From Crotophaga sulcirostris (taxonomy: Eukaryota; Chordata; Aves; Cuculiformes; Crotophagidae), in contig VYZB01000531.1 in NCBI GenBank assembly GCA_013397455.1, positions 456,741 through 520,740 of the forward strand: DNA of 64,000 nucleotides. The letters are read 5' to 3'. The translations under genes and the position numbers were made by a program. Below, piece by piece: positions 48,101 to 52,831 of this stretch (position 1 is the stretch's first letter; the number at the start of each line of letters is the position of its first letter). The notes under the pieces are model-generated. The model saw only the letters and a program-made list of their open reading frames with translations, did not search any database and was not told the DNA's origin.

Positions 48101-49664
48101 TTCAGGTACATATGATTCCTGTTATTTTTCCATCCAGCTTAACTTATTCTTTATTTTAATATTCACTGATGTATAAATGAGTTTTACTTTTATTGAAATA
48201 ATGGATAAGAAAGCCCTCACAAGCATTTCAAATGTTTCAGCTTTCACAAAATGCTGGAATTACTCAAGTAAAATCAGCCTGACCATCCAAGCTACCCCAG
48301 CAGGTTTGGTTTGGTTTTGGTTTTCCCCAGGCATTTACACATATCCCGTTGACGTTAATTTTCTCAGAGTAGAGATATATCACTGTTTGAATATTATGTA
48401 TACACATGTTGTTTATACTGTACAATATGTTTAATGTTAGGCAGTTGAGACGTGTTTTTTTAACTGTTAGGCTGTTTGGATTGAGGAGTTAAATAAAAAA
48501 GACTGGTTTAGTTGCACTGCTTTATTCAATTACGTTGTTTTTAATTTTAGAATTAGAATTATTTTAGGTTCTGTTTCAATTTATCCTCTTGTGGATTTCA
48601 AATAACTGTCCCATTTGAGTGCTTTCCATTGTGAATATTTTCAGAAGTGCTTGCTGTAACCTATACCTTTTAATTACTGTGAATAATTCTGTCATATTTC
48701 TGGATAATGATAATGCAAACTTCTTGATTGTTCGGCTTGAACATAGCCCTCATCTGAGGCTCTTTACCTCAGACTGAATCTGGTTATTGTAGGCTTTCAA
48801 TACTTTTACATCCATTTTAGAAGAGAAAAATATCTTAATTTGATCTGATACTAATTTTTTCTCAAAAGACCTTGTTCTTACGGCATTTAAACTTTTGCTA
48901 AAAATAACATGTAGCAACAAGTAAAGAAGATGTCAAGAGCTGGACGTGTGATGATTAATGGGTCTAGTATGTTGTAGTGCTTGATCAGTATATTTCTTTA
49001 AGAGACCTTTGATCCGATAATATTGAAAATTCAGCAATGAATGCAGGAATGCATCCTTACACTTGTGATGGTGCATGTTACTTAAATGAAATGGCTTTGT
49101 AATTGTTAACTGCTGTCTTCTAGTGTATGTGTATTAGTAGTAGAGGCTGCGGGTCCCAGTTGTGTAGGCTGACTGGACATGAGTTTAATGCTGGATCTTT
49201 AAATAACCTGGCTTTGAAAGCCTCCAGAGAATATAGTGTTGGAAATGTCACTTGCTTAAAATTAGATCAGTTGTATTGGGGTGTTGCCCAAGGAAGGTTT
49301 AGGTAGTTAAGTGTGAATAACATCATTAATGTTACCACTTGAAAAATCAGAGTAGATTGACAATATCACTGAAGCTTCTTCTGGATTGAATATTATGCCT
49401 GTGAATCAGAAGCTATTTATCTAACTTAAGGCTCATAAACGAGCCAGTGTGTATGTAGGTTTTAATGTTTGTTGAATTAGCTATTTTTAGTAGAATCTTA
49501 TAGAAGAAATTTGCAAATTCCGTGCTTTACTTTCTTTCTTTAAATGTGTTGCTTTACAGAGGATATGTTGTGCCATTCAGGAAGCCCAGGCAACAAGAAA
49601 ACAACAAAAGCTTGTGAAGCAGGCATCACTGCAGCTGAAGAAACCACAAACACCATCTAGATAA
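68..49664 (+). CDS. VPS13A: VPS13A (chorein), 3' two-thirds, 46 coding exons, long isoform
   Basis: VPS13A is a large bridge-like protein that moves bulk glycerophospholipids between membranes at ER-mitochondria, ER-lipid droplet and (with XK) ER-plasma membrane contacts. Loss in humans causes chorea-acanthocytosis. Here 46 exons join in phase into 2,270 codons plus TAA. Fragment residues are numbered from the first complete codon, in the exon at 68. Layout: RBG groove region (about 1-920), VAB domain with six Asn-containing repeats (about 921-1510), linker (to about 1775), ATG2_C-like helices (about 1775-2136), PH-like domain (2137-2270). The sequence follows remembered human VPS13A (3,174 aa) closely, for example [18 protein letters not shown] and [13 protein letters not shown], and better than VPS13C. 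The window therefore starts near human residue 905. The gene is partial at its 5' end: chorein_N, the start codon and probably the FFAT motif lie upstream. All introns are GT-AG except the last, whose donor reads AT. In birds VPS13A is expected on chromosome Z (known synteny, not shown by this sequence). Confidence 0.97.
943..1002 (+). CDS. VPS13A: VPS13A exon w2
   Basis: Sixty bases, phase 0 at both ends, residues 27-46 ([17 protein letters not shown]...). The acceptor TTTCCCTTAG and donor GTAAGT are strong. It corresponds to the human ADSDGPEFKT segment of the RBG region. Confidence 0.93.
1195..1360 (+). CDS. VPS13A: VPS13A exon w3
   Basis: Residues 47-101, entering in phase 0 and leaving after one base of a codon. 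The motif [15 protein letters not shown] matches the conserved VPS13A strand-helix that packs along the groove. The C-terminal half ([13 protein letters not shown]...) is a polar, low-conservation loop. The donor is GTAATG. Confidence 0.92.
2361..2477 (+). CDS. VPS13A: VPS13A exon w4
   Basis: Residues 102-140, including [17 protein letters not shown] and IADIRIQG, a typical RBG beta-strand pair. The acceptor is CTACCCAG and the donor GTAAGG. It enters with two bases and leaves with one, in agreement with both neighbours. Confidence 0.94.
3006..3109 (+). CDS. VPS13A: VPS13A exon w5
   Basis: Residues 141-175 ([20 protein letters not shown] ... IHKK). The acceptor ATCAG follows a pyrimidine-rich tract and the donor is GTGATG. 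It ends in phase 0. The reading matches the human FARLKDIIV ... IHKK segment. Confidence 0.94.
3466..3633 (+). CDS. VPS13A: VPS13A exon w6
   Basis: 56 codons, phase 0-0, residues 176-231. It carries [20 protein letters not shown] and [16 protein letters not shown], a highly conserved VPS13 signature of strand followed by helix. The acceptor is TTCTAG and the donor GTAAGA. Confidence 0.96.
4066..4370 (+). CDS. VPS13A: VPS13A exon w7
   Basis: Residues 232-332. It contains [20 protein letters not shown], then [13 protein letters not shown] and [11 protein letters not shown], the classic VPS13 block in which NLKAPVI and LG.I.V..F recur. It leaves with AG of an Arg codon. One of the longer exons of the RBG region. 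Confidence 0.96.
4701..4845 (+). CDS. VPS13A: VPS13A exon w8
   Basis: Residues 333-381. [20 protein letters not shown] followed by IKGDLKPMQ matches the human NMLLSIQRNLAAAWY and KLKPMQ segment. The acceptor TTTTGCAG and donor GTAATA are clear. Confidence 0.95.
5814..5958 (+). CDS. VPS13A: VPS13A exon w9
   Basis: Residues 382-429, starting [20 protein letters not shown], an RBG helix followed by a polar loop ([13 protein letters not shown]). The acceptor is TTTACAG and the donor GTATCT. The next intron is only 143 bases. Confidence 0.95.
6102..6229 (+). CDS. VPS13A: VPS13A exon w10
   Basis: Residues 430-472. A variable stretch ([14 protein letters not shown]) precedes the conserved strand [17 protein letters not shown]. 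The acceptor is ACTGACAG and the donor GTTTGT, weaker than consensus. It ends in phase 0. Confidence 0.92.
7272..7441 (+). CDS. VPS13A: VPS13A exon w11
   Basis: Residues 473-528. [20 protein letters not shown] is nearly identical to the human segment, and [16 protein letters not shown] follows. It leaves with AG of Arg. The donor GTGAGT is strong. Confidence 0.95.
8006..8244 (+). CDS. VPS13A: VPS13A exon w12
   Basis: Residues 529-608. [13 protein letters not shown] and [20 protein letters not shown] motifs are an RBG strand-helix unit, followed by a polar Ser/Lys-rich loop. The acceptor is TTTTACAG and the donor GTCTGT. Confidence 0.95.
8724..8780 (+). mobile_element. CR1 3'-tail remnant
   Basis: GTGGACTTCATCATCCCTGT, then TCTTCTAACTTGAGATATTC and TATGATT, resembling the 3' end of CR1 (GGACTTGATGATCC ... 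CCAACT ... ATTCTATGATT). Sense orientation, about 57 bases, decayed. Confidence 0.6.
9716..9945 (+). CDS. VPS13A: VPS13A exon w13
   Basis: Residues 609-685. [18 protein letters not shown] and FKVLACAFL match human DPEVVFVASLTKADAPAL. It enters with two bases and ends in phase 0. The donor is GTAAGA. Confidence 0.95.
10655..10747 (+). CDS. VPS13A: VPS13A exon w14
   Basis: 31 codons, phase 0-0, residues 686-716, starting [12 protein letters not shown]. It corresponds to human VLQPCSLFMEK. The acceptor is TCACTCAG and the donor GTAAGA. Confidence 0.94.
11733..12098 (+). CDS. VPS13A: VPS13A exon w15
   Basis: 122 codons, phase 0-0, residues 717-838, the second longest exon here. It has [31 protein letters not shown] and [17 protein letters not shown], all highly conserved in VPS13A. 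The acceptor is TTGTTTAAG, a purine just before AG but with a T-rich tract. The donor is GTATGT. Confidence 0.96.
12160..12247. repeat. Inverted repeat with a decayed direct copy
   Basis: TTTAATACAC (12160-12169) and GTGTATTAAA (12174-12183) are perfect reverse complements around a TAAT spacer. A second TTTAATACAC at 12224-12233 is followed by TGTGTGCTAAACTAAT, a diverged copy. The spacer between the copies is AT-only. Confidence 0.75.
13390..13479 (+). CDS. VPS13A: VPS13A exon w16
   Basis: 30 codons, phase 0-0, residues 839-868: [20 protein letters not shown], the conserved end of the groove (human [14 protein letters not shown]). The donor is GTAAGT. Confidence 0.96.
13890..14045 (+). CDS. 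VPS13A: VPS13A exon w17
   Basis: 52 codons, phase 0-0, residues 869-920. [16 protein letters not shown] and [18 protein letters not shown] correspond to the final RBG strands before the VAB domain. The acceptor is TTATTTTAG and the donor GTACTC. Confidence 0.95.
15079..15343 (+). CDS. VPS13A: VPS13A exon w18, VAB repeat 1
   Basis: Residues 921-1008. [14 protein letters not shown] holds the first of six regularly spaced Asn residues (944) that mark VAB repeats; the VAB domain recruits adaptor proteins to VPS13. The end, [14 protein letters not shown], is a conserved strand. It leaves with one base of a codon. Confidence 0.95.
16149..16309 (+). CDS. VPS13A: VPS13A exon w19, VAB domain
   Basis: Residues 1009-1062. 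[16 protein letters not shown] and [20 protein letters not shown] are close to identical to human. It lies between VAB repeats 1 and 2. The acceptor is ATTAG and the donor GTAAAA. Confidence 0.96.
16801..16922 (+). CDS. VPS13A: VPS13A exon w20, VAB repeat 2
   Basis: Residues 1063-1102. [16 protein letters not shown] carries the second repeat Asn (1065), then [13 protein letters not shown]. It leaves with AG of Arg. Confidence 0.95.
17168..17462 (+). CDS. VPS13A: VPS13A exon w21, VAB repeat 3
   Basis: Residues 1103-1201. [19 protein letters not shown] opens it, and [20 protein letters not shown] holds the third repeat Asn (1190). The donor GTACGT is good. It ends in phase 0. Confidence 0.96.
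18794..19183 (+). CDS. VPS13A: VPS13A exon w22, VAB repeat 4
   Basis: 130 codons, phase 0-0, residues 1202-1331, the longest exon here. [35 protein letters not shown] and [13 protein letters not shown] (repeat Asn 1292), then [13 protein letters not shown]. This is the start of the Pfam SHR-BD region of VPS13. The acceptor is GCTACAG and the donor GTATGC. Confidence 0.97.
20148..20252 (+). CDS. VPS13A: VPS13A exon w23, VAB domain
   Basis: 35 codons, phase 0-0, residues 1332-1366: [20 protein letters not shown], then [11 protein letters not shown]. Almost identical to human. The acceptor is TGTGTAG and the donor GTAAGA. Confidence 0.96.
20985..21149 (+). CDS. VPS13A: VPS13A exon w24, VAB repeat 5
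   Basis: 55 codons, phase 0-0, residues 1367-1421. [20 protein letters not shown] is followed by [15 protein letters not shown] (repeat Asn 1392). The donor GTAATG is followed after only 13 intron bases by a CR1 insertion. Confidence 0.96.
21163..22085 (-). mobile_element. CR1 LINE, 5'-truncated, antisense in VPS13A intron
   Basis: CR1 is the main LINE of birds. On the minus strand two open stretches (22105-21776 and 21789-21163) together read as the C-terminal half of the CR1 ORF2 reverse transcriptase. Visible motifs are the catalytic FADDTKLGG, then [54 protein letters not shown] and [16 protein letters not shown]. One frame change near 21780 breaks it. Its 3' end on the plus strand shows the tail as tandem TCATAGAATCATAGAATC. 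About 920 bases remain. It is a dead copy but recent enough to read through. Confidence 0.93.
22403..22531 (+). CDS. VPS13A: VPS13A exon w25, VAB domain
   Basis: 43 codons, phase 0-0, residues 1422-1464: [20 protein letters not shown], then [11 protein letters not shown]. The acceptor is TTTTGCAG and the donor GTGAGC. CR1 copies lie in both flanking introns. Confidence 0.96.
22701..23292 (-). mobile_element. CR1 LINE fragment, antisense
   Basis: On the minus strand it reads [20 protein letters not shown] and other CR1 ORF2 C-terminal pieces, with frameshifts. It starts on the plus strand with TCATAGAATTACCCAAGTTG and ends near CACCCCAGGACACG. It looks like a different, older CR1 subfamily than the copy at 21163. 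Confidence 0.88.
24657..24790 (+). CDS. VPS13A: VPS13A exon w26, VAB repeat 6
   Basis: Residues 1465-1508: [29 protein letters not shown] with the sixth repeat Asn (1497). It leaves with AG, completed as Ser by the next exon. The donor is GTATGT. Confidence 0.96.
25173..25299 (+). CDS. VPS13A: VPS13A exon w27
   Basis: Residues 1509-1551: [20 protein letters not shown] and GEHDLLK, corresponding to human LFAWADPTGTRKLTW. The acceptor is AACCTGCAG and the donor GTAAAT. Confidence 0.95.
26429..26664 (+). CDS. VPS13A: VPS13A exon w28
   Basis: Residues 1552-1629: [19 protein letters not shown], then [15 protein letters not shown] and EISYIGIT. One of the most conserved blocks of the family. It leaves with AG of a Ser codon. 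The donor is GTACTG. Confidence 0.97.
27000..27141 (+). CDS. VPS13A: VPS13A exon w29
   Basis: Residues 1630-1677: [19 protein letters not shown], then LLEQAYQKY. The acceptor is CTTTGCAG and the donor GTATGT. It ends in phase 0. Confidence 0.96.
27647..27787 (+). CDS. VPS13A: VPS13A exon w30
   Basis: 47 codons, phase 0-0, residues 1678-1724: [19 protein letters not shown] and [12 protein letters not shown], close to human. The acceptor is TTTCTAG and the donor GTACTA. Confidence 0.96.
28796..28877 (+). CDS. VPS13A: VPS13A exon w31
   Basis: Residues 1725-1751: [20 protein letters not shown], then KSIALDS. Nearly invariant in vertebrates. The following intron is only 94 bases. Confidence 0.96.
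28972..29041 (+). CDS. VPS13A: VPS13A exon w32
   Basis: Residues 1752-1774: [20 protein letters not shown] then LQF. It enters with two bases and leaves with AA of a Lys codon. The donor is GTGAGT. Confidence 0.95.
29881..29992 (+). CDS. VPS13A: VPS13A exon w33, start of ATG2_C-like region
   Basis: Residues 1775-1812: [20 protein letters not shown], a helical stretch opening the ATG2_C-like region that helps bind lipid droplets and mitochondria (known for human VPS13A). The donor is GTAATG. Confidence 0.96.
30690..30960. repeat. AT-rich low-complexity tract
   Basis: T-runs with ATT and TTATT units (30700-30775) and then TGTATGTATGTATATTTATA-type sequence (30907-30950), all in the intron before the exon at 31017. 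Confidence 0.7.
31017..31130 (+). CDS. VPS13A: VPS13A exon w34
   Basis: 38 codons, phase 0-0, residues 1813-1850: [20 protein letters not shown] and [13 protein letters not shown]. An AATAAA hexamer sits within the acceptor region (31006-31011). Confidence 0.95.
32632..32768 (+). CDS. VPS13A: VPS13A exon w35
   Basis: Residues 1851-1895: [15 protein letters not shown] and [20 protein letters not shown]. It leaves with AA of Lys. The donor is GTAAGC. Confidence 0.96.
33021..33102 (+). CDS. VPS13A: VPS13A exon w36
   Basis: Residues 1896-1923: [17 protein letters not shown] then RHYSEQ. The acceptor TTTTTCAG and donor GTAAGT are strong. Confidence 0.96.
33542..33655 (+). CDS. VPS13A: VPS13A exon w37
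   Basis: 38 codons, phase 0-0, residues 1924-1961: [20 protein letters not shown] then [22 protein letters not shown]13 hallmark block. Confidence 0.97.
33907..33982 (+). CDS. VPS13A: VPS13A exon w38
   Basis: Residues 1962-1986: [20 protein letters not shown], then LGHTVG. It leaves with one base of Gly. The donor is GTAATG. Confidence 0.96.
34619..34782 (+). CDS. VPS13A: VPS13A exon w39
   Basis: Residues 1987-2041: [39 protein letters not shown], then AKGGKGLLR. The Gly-rich amphipathic repeats are typical of the VPS13/ATG2 membrane-binding C-terminus. The acceptor is TCCGTCAG. Confidence 0.97.
36031..36076 (+). CDS. VPS13A: VPS13A exon w40 (46 bp microexon-like)
   Basis: Residues 2042-2056: [15 protein letters not shown], leaving with one base of Gly. 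The acceptor is CATTTTAG and the donor GTAAGC. The smallest internal exon of the set. Confidence 0.96.
36390..36710 (+). mobile_element. CR1 LINE fragment, sense, interrupted
   Basis: It begins GTGATAGGACAAGGGACAAT, continues TTTTAGATTGGATATT, resumes AGGAAGAAATG ... GTGAGGCACTGGCACAGG and ends TCCCCTCCAACCCAAACCAT. This is the usual CR1 3' end, interrupted at 36449-36496 by a second element. Confidence 0.88.
36449..36496 (-). mobile_element. 48-bp CR1 3' tail nested in another CR1
   Basis: CATAGAATAATGGAATGGTT then TGGGTTGAAAGGGG is the reverse-strand 3' end of a CR1. It sits inside the sense CR1 and is flanked by ATATT on both sides (36444-36448 and 36497-36501). Confidence 0.7.
37450..37573 (+). 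CDS. VPS13A: VPS13A exon w41
   Basis: Residues 2057-2097: [39 protein letters not shown]. The acceptor CTCTTAAAG is purine-rich just before the AG. The donor is GTAAAA. Confidence 0.96.
38305..38419 (+). CDS. VPS13A: VPS13A exon w42 (about human exon 68)
   Basis: Residues 2098-2136: [39 protein letters not shown]. The last exon common to long and short isoforms by comparison with human. It ends in phase 0 with donor GTATGA. Confidence 0.96.
39043..39076. repeat. 17-bp exact tandem duplication
   Basis: TTCAACTCCTGGATTCG occurs twice in succession without mismatch, 212 bases before the candidate alternative exon. Confidence 0.9.
39288..39302 (+). CDS. VPS13A: Candidate alternative last coding exon (short VPS13A isoform)
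   Basis: A long pyrimidine tract and CATACGCAG precede CAAGAACTGGAATAA, which continues phase 0 from the exon ending at 38419 and stops after four residues (QELE). Human VPS13A has an alternative terminal exon 69 in exactly this gap, giving isoform 1B without the C-terminal PH-like domain. The reported human 1B protein (3,095 aa, from memory) implies a longer unique tail than four residues, so the bird exon may differ or this may be a chance acceptor. I saw no AATAAA between 39303 and the gap at 41472, only TATAAA and AATAAG variants. Confidence 0.4.
   Translation, partial: QELE
41472..42097. other. Assembly gap (626 N)
   Basis: An unbroken run of N in the intron between the candidate alternative last exon and the PH-like domain exons. 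Confidence 0.99.
44751..44842 (+). CDS. VPS13A: VPS13A exon w43, PH-like domain start (about human exon 70)
   Basis: Residues 2137-2166: [20 protein letters not shown], then ANLMVTN. It follows 38419 in phase 0. The acceptor TCTGTTTTAG is strong and the donor is GTATTA. It begins the PH-like domain, which in human VPS13A targets mitochondria and lipid droplets and binds XK. The RDRRAN loop differs from human (remembered as GSKKTI). Confidence 0.94.
46122..46245 (+). CDS. VPS13A: VPS13A exon w44, PH-like domain
   Basis: Residues 2167-2208: [20 protein letters not shown], then a divergent loop ([15 protein letters not shown]). One base completes the Arg codon of the previous exon. The donor is GTAAGA. 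The start matches the human segment RRVLCIKEVEILG. Confidence 0.94.
46507..46590 (+). CDS. VPS13A: VPS13A exon w45, PH-like domain, non-canonical donor
   Basis: 28 codons, phase 0-0, residues 2209-2236: [20 protein letters not shown] then LQNEAAAK. The acceptor is CAATAG. The homology-supported 3' end (AAK, joining [10 protein letters not shown]) falls at 46590, where the next bases are ATATGATC rather than GTATGATC. Reading on gives Ile then TGA (46594-46596). In-exon GT sites (46541, 46551) would splice out of the conserved frame or remove conserved residues. The exon itself is secure; its end is inferred from phase and homology. Confidence 0.85.
46591..49559 (+). other. Last VPS13A intron
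   Basis: About 3 kb of AT-rich sequence between the last two coding exons, beginning AT instead of GT. The acceptor side ends TTTAAATGTGTTGCTTTACAG. No other gene recognised. Confidence 0.6.
49560..49664 (+). CDS. VPS13A: VPS13A final coding exon w46 and stop
   Basis: Residues 2237-2270: [19 protein letters not shown], then a basic Gln/Lys tail ending TPSR and TAA (49662-49664). It aligns with human ACNAIEDAQSTRQQQKLMKQ, the C-terminal helix of the PH-like domain. The acceptor GCTTTACAG is good. The reading frame is set by this alignment. Confidence 0.93.
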   Translation, partial: RICCAIQEAQATRKQQKLVKQASLQLKKPQTPSR

Positions 49665-50060
49665 TGACAAGATTTGTCGGATTCAACCTTTGTTATGCAA
49701 TTTTTTCCCTAAAATTGATGAGAAGCAACATGGAAACATTGTGCAGAAAGTAAAGACAAAATATCTTGGGTCTTCCTTCAAAGTTAACAGCTATAAACAC
49801 TTTGTTTTAAGAACCTGTGGCTCTTTCTATGGATTTCGTTATTCTAAAATACACATTTATGTTTAAAAATTACAATTTTTGCTAAAATGTTTTTCCACTG
49901 TGAAATTTTATCTTCTGCCTCTGTAAATGTCAGGAGTTCTTGTAAATGGATTCTAAAATGAAGTGGTTATCTGGTTTGCTCTCAAAGTTTATTGTTTACA
50001 GACAGGTTGTAGTAATTGTGGTTCTAGCATTTTGCAAAATAAAGTACTTACGTTACTCAT
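49665..50060 (+). other. VPS13A: VPS13A 3' UTR (long isoform), candidate end
   Basis: AT-rich sequence after the stop, with the first AATAAA at 50038-50043, about 375 bases downstream. Further AATAAA hexamers at 50862-50867 and 52254-52259 could extend the UTR. No GT-rich element stands out, so the true 3' end is not decided by sequence alone. Confidence 0.5.
50038..50043 (+). promoter_or_regulatory. Candidate polyadenylation signal AATAAA (proximal)
   Basis: The first canonical hexamer after the VPS13A stop codon. It sits in GCAAAATAAAGTAC in a T/A-rich context. Confidence 0.45.
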
Positions 50061-50861
50061 TGAAACTAATTAAAAACTCCTATTTTAGGCAATATTCTCT
50101 TAAATTAAGAAGTGAACAGAATTTAACTACTATAATTTCATCCCTGCCTATTTAGTATTAGAAAAATACTGCACTGGAGTGAATGAATATGTATGAAAGA
50201 AATAGGCTATTGTTGTCTGGAAATGCTTGCTTTGAAATGTTGTCATTTATATTGTAAATGAAAATCTGCACTTTAAAAATGGGAAATTTTGTTCGCCTGT
50301 CGTGTATCTATATGTTTTTTGTTATATCCCTGTAACTTAAAGATTTTTTCTATGAGGAACAGCACACTCTTTTTATACAGCATTGTATGACAAAAGCTTA
50401 AATCCAAGTAATTAGCTTTCCATATTTTGGTGTAGTTACTCCACTGGAAGACTGCCATCTCATTAAGCCAAAAGTCACTTCTGATATAGTATTTTTGTTG
50501 CATTTTCTCTTTCTGAAGACTGTGAGCATTCAGTTTAGCAAGATACCCAAGCACATTTAAAATATGTGCCTAGTTCTTAATGGATGAATTTACAAACTTC
50601 ATTGAGACGAGTTCCATTCTTAACTCTAGGCACATACAGAGGTAACTGTCTGGGACTATATGAGCAAACAGATTTTAGTTCAGCGATGAGTAAACTAAGA
50701 GCTCTTACTGCCACTTTGGCTCTTGAGTAAGATATAAAGTGCCCTTTTAAATACTCCGTTGTGAAAACTTATTCCTTTCAATTTACTTCACTTGGAAATA
50801 ATTATTTCTGTTTCCTTATTTAATTTTGTACTATATAACAGCAATAGATACAAACCCAATG

Positions 50862-50867
50862 AATAAA
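50862..50867 (+). promoter_or_regulatory. Candidate polyadenylation signal AATAAA (distal)
   Basis: The second canonical hexamer, about 1.2 kb after the stop, followed by a short TGGTGATATTCTTG stretch that is mildly GT-rich. Confidence 0.35.
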
Positions 50868-52330
50868 AATGGTGATATTCTTGCATATATCTATTCAATA
50901 AGTGGAGCAATCATGAAAACTAGGCCTGGATTTTCAAACTCTCTTTATACTTAAGGGTTAGTGGATTTTAAAAACGTACACTTAACCTGTACTCATGATC
51001 TCCCCAAAATCAGAAACCTTAAGATATCTGAAAGTAAGCTGCTGAACACAGAACTTCTTGCATCTGCAGACATGATTTTACTGCTGTTTAATAGTCATGT
51101 GCTTACATCTGACTTGCTCTGATCGAAAAAATATGGTACCATCTTTAATTCTGTGATATTGCCTATTTTCTGAAAAGCTCTACTCAAAAATTAATGACAT
51201 CAGCTTTCTAGCTTGTATGTATTTCAAGCTCTTGTTTAAAAAAAAAAAATTATATGCAATTACTCGTACTGTGATCTTAAATGTTGATGCTTCCAAAATA
51301 GGCTATGTGCTGTTGGTTTACCACATGGCACTGACGCTGTATGGAAAAAAATGTTGGAGTACTAGCCTACTGTAGAAGAGCTTTCTACAGCCTGACGTTT
51401 CTTTCAGCTTGGTGTCCGGCATCTAAGGGATCATGGTATGTGTACTACCTCTTAATTCACAGTTGAAAACAGATTTTGCTTTAGTCTACTCTTGGTGCAT
51501 TTTTATATAGCACTGTGTGCCTTTTTTGAGGCGGAGGACTGAAGCTTAAAACAGTTGTGATGACAAATTTCTGACTGCAGTCTTCGGTTTGGTTCAGTTC
51601 TGTACATCGTCGATGTTATTTTTAAACTTTTTGGCTTGAATTGTAAACAGTAGATATTTTATTTTCTCGCTTCATGAGTGATCATGTACAATGAAGTAGC
51701 TTCTATTTAAAGATAGTCTGAAGAAGCAGTAGGTTTGGATAGAATTCATTTTGAAATATACATCTTTGCAGTTTGGGTTGCTAGCTGACTTTGAACTGGT
51801 AGGTGGCACTAAAAATTCCAGCTGAAGAAGTAATGAATGACCACCTTTACCAGTTGGATCCATCACTCAAGAGGCCATGAGAGAGATCGTTTGTTAAGGA
51901 ATTCCTTTTGGACTAGATAATGGATATATGTGGTTCTTCGCAGGTTGGGGCTATCAGTTCCACTTAACTGTGGACTTTTTCAGGGAGTTTTTTACTTTGA
52001 TAATTTTCATTGAATTTCTGTCCAGTCTGGAGACTAGTAAATCTTCACATGCTGAAATGTGTTTTGAAAATACAATCAGCTTCTTTACTATTTTATTACA
52101 TGAGCTTTGTCCATTTTGCTGTTAACAGTTCAGACGGATTTTTAGGATCTCTCTTGATGGGAATTTTAACTGGATTTTGTTCTGACCTTTTCCTTTTAAA
52201 AGGACCGTGTATTCATTAAGTTTACTACTATCAGTCATTCTTTACAGAATTACAATAAACCAACCACTTAAAACTACTTAAGTGAACTTATAAAAGAAGG
52301 AAATAACACCCCCTCTCTACTTAAAAACAC

Positions 52331-52470
52331 TCAGGTTGTGGAGTCTCCATCCTTGTGGATGCTAACAACTTGAGTCAACATGGTCCTGGACAACCTGCTC
52401 TTGCTGACGGTGGTTGAACTGAGCAGTCTCAAGAGATGTCTTCCAACCCTAGCTGTTCTGAGATTCTTTC
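52331..52470 (+). mobile_element. CR1 3'-end fragment, sense
   Basis: TCAGGTTGTGGAGTCTCCAT, then GTCCTGGACAACCTGCTC and CTTCCAACCCTAGCTGTTCT, matching the order of a CR1-C-like 3' end (AGTCTCC, GGTCCTGGGCAACCTGCTC, CCTTCCAACC). Decayed. Confidence 0.65.
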
Positions 52471-52676
52471 ACAATAAGAAATTTGAAATAACTCCTGCTT
52501 CCCCCCCAAAAAAAGAAAGAAAAACCCCAAAGATGTGAGCTTCTCTGTTCCCGGGTTAATTTAAATCATACCCATCAAAACAATTTTACACCTTTCACCA
52601 TCATGTGTAACCATTTTCTCAACACTTGTGGAGTCTGGAAGAAGGTTTGGCTTATTATAAACAGTGAATAGGGAGT

Positions 52677-52831
52677 NNNNNNNNNNNNNNNNNNNNNNNN
52701 NNNNNNNNNNNNNNNNNNNNNNNNNNNNNNNNNNNNNNNNNNNNNNNNNNNNNNNNNNNNNNNNNNNNNNNNNNNNNNNNNNNNNNNNNNNNNNNNNNNN
52801 NNNNNNNNNNNNNNNNNNNNNNNNNNNNNNN
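52677..52831. other. Assembly gap (155 N)
   Basis: An unbroken run of N in the downstream intergenic region. Confidence 0.99.

Noticed and set aside
50273..50554. Minus-strand frame of 93 codons as a gene downstream of VPS13A.
   Set aside because: No recognisable motif, and it lies within the likely UTR and flank.
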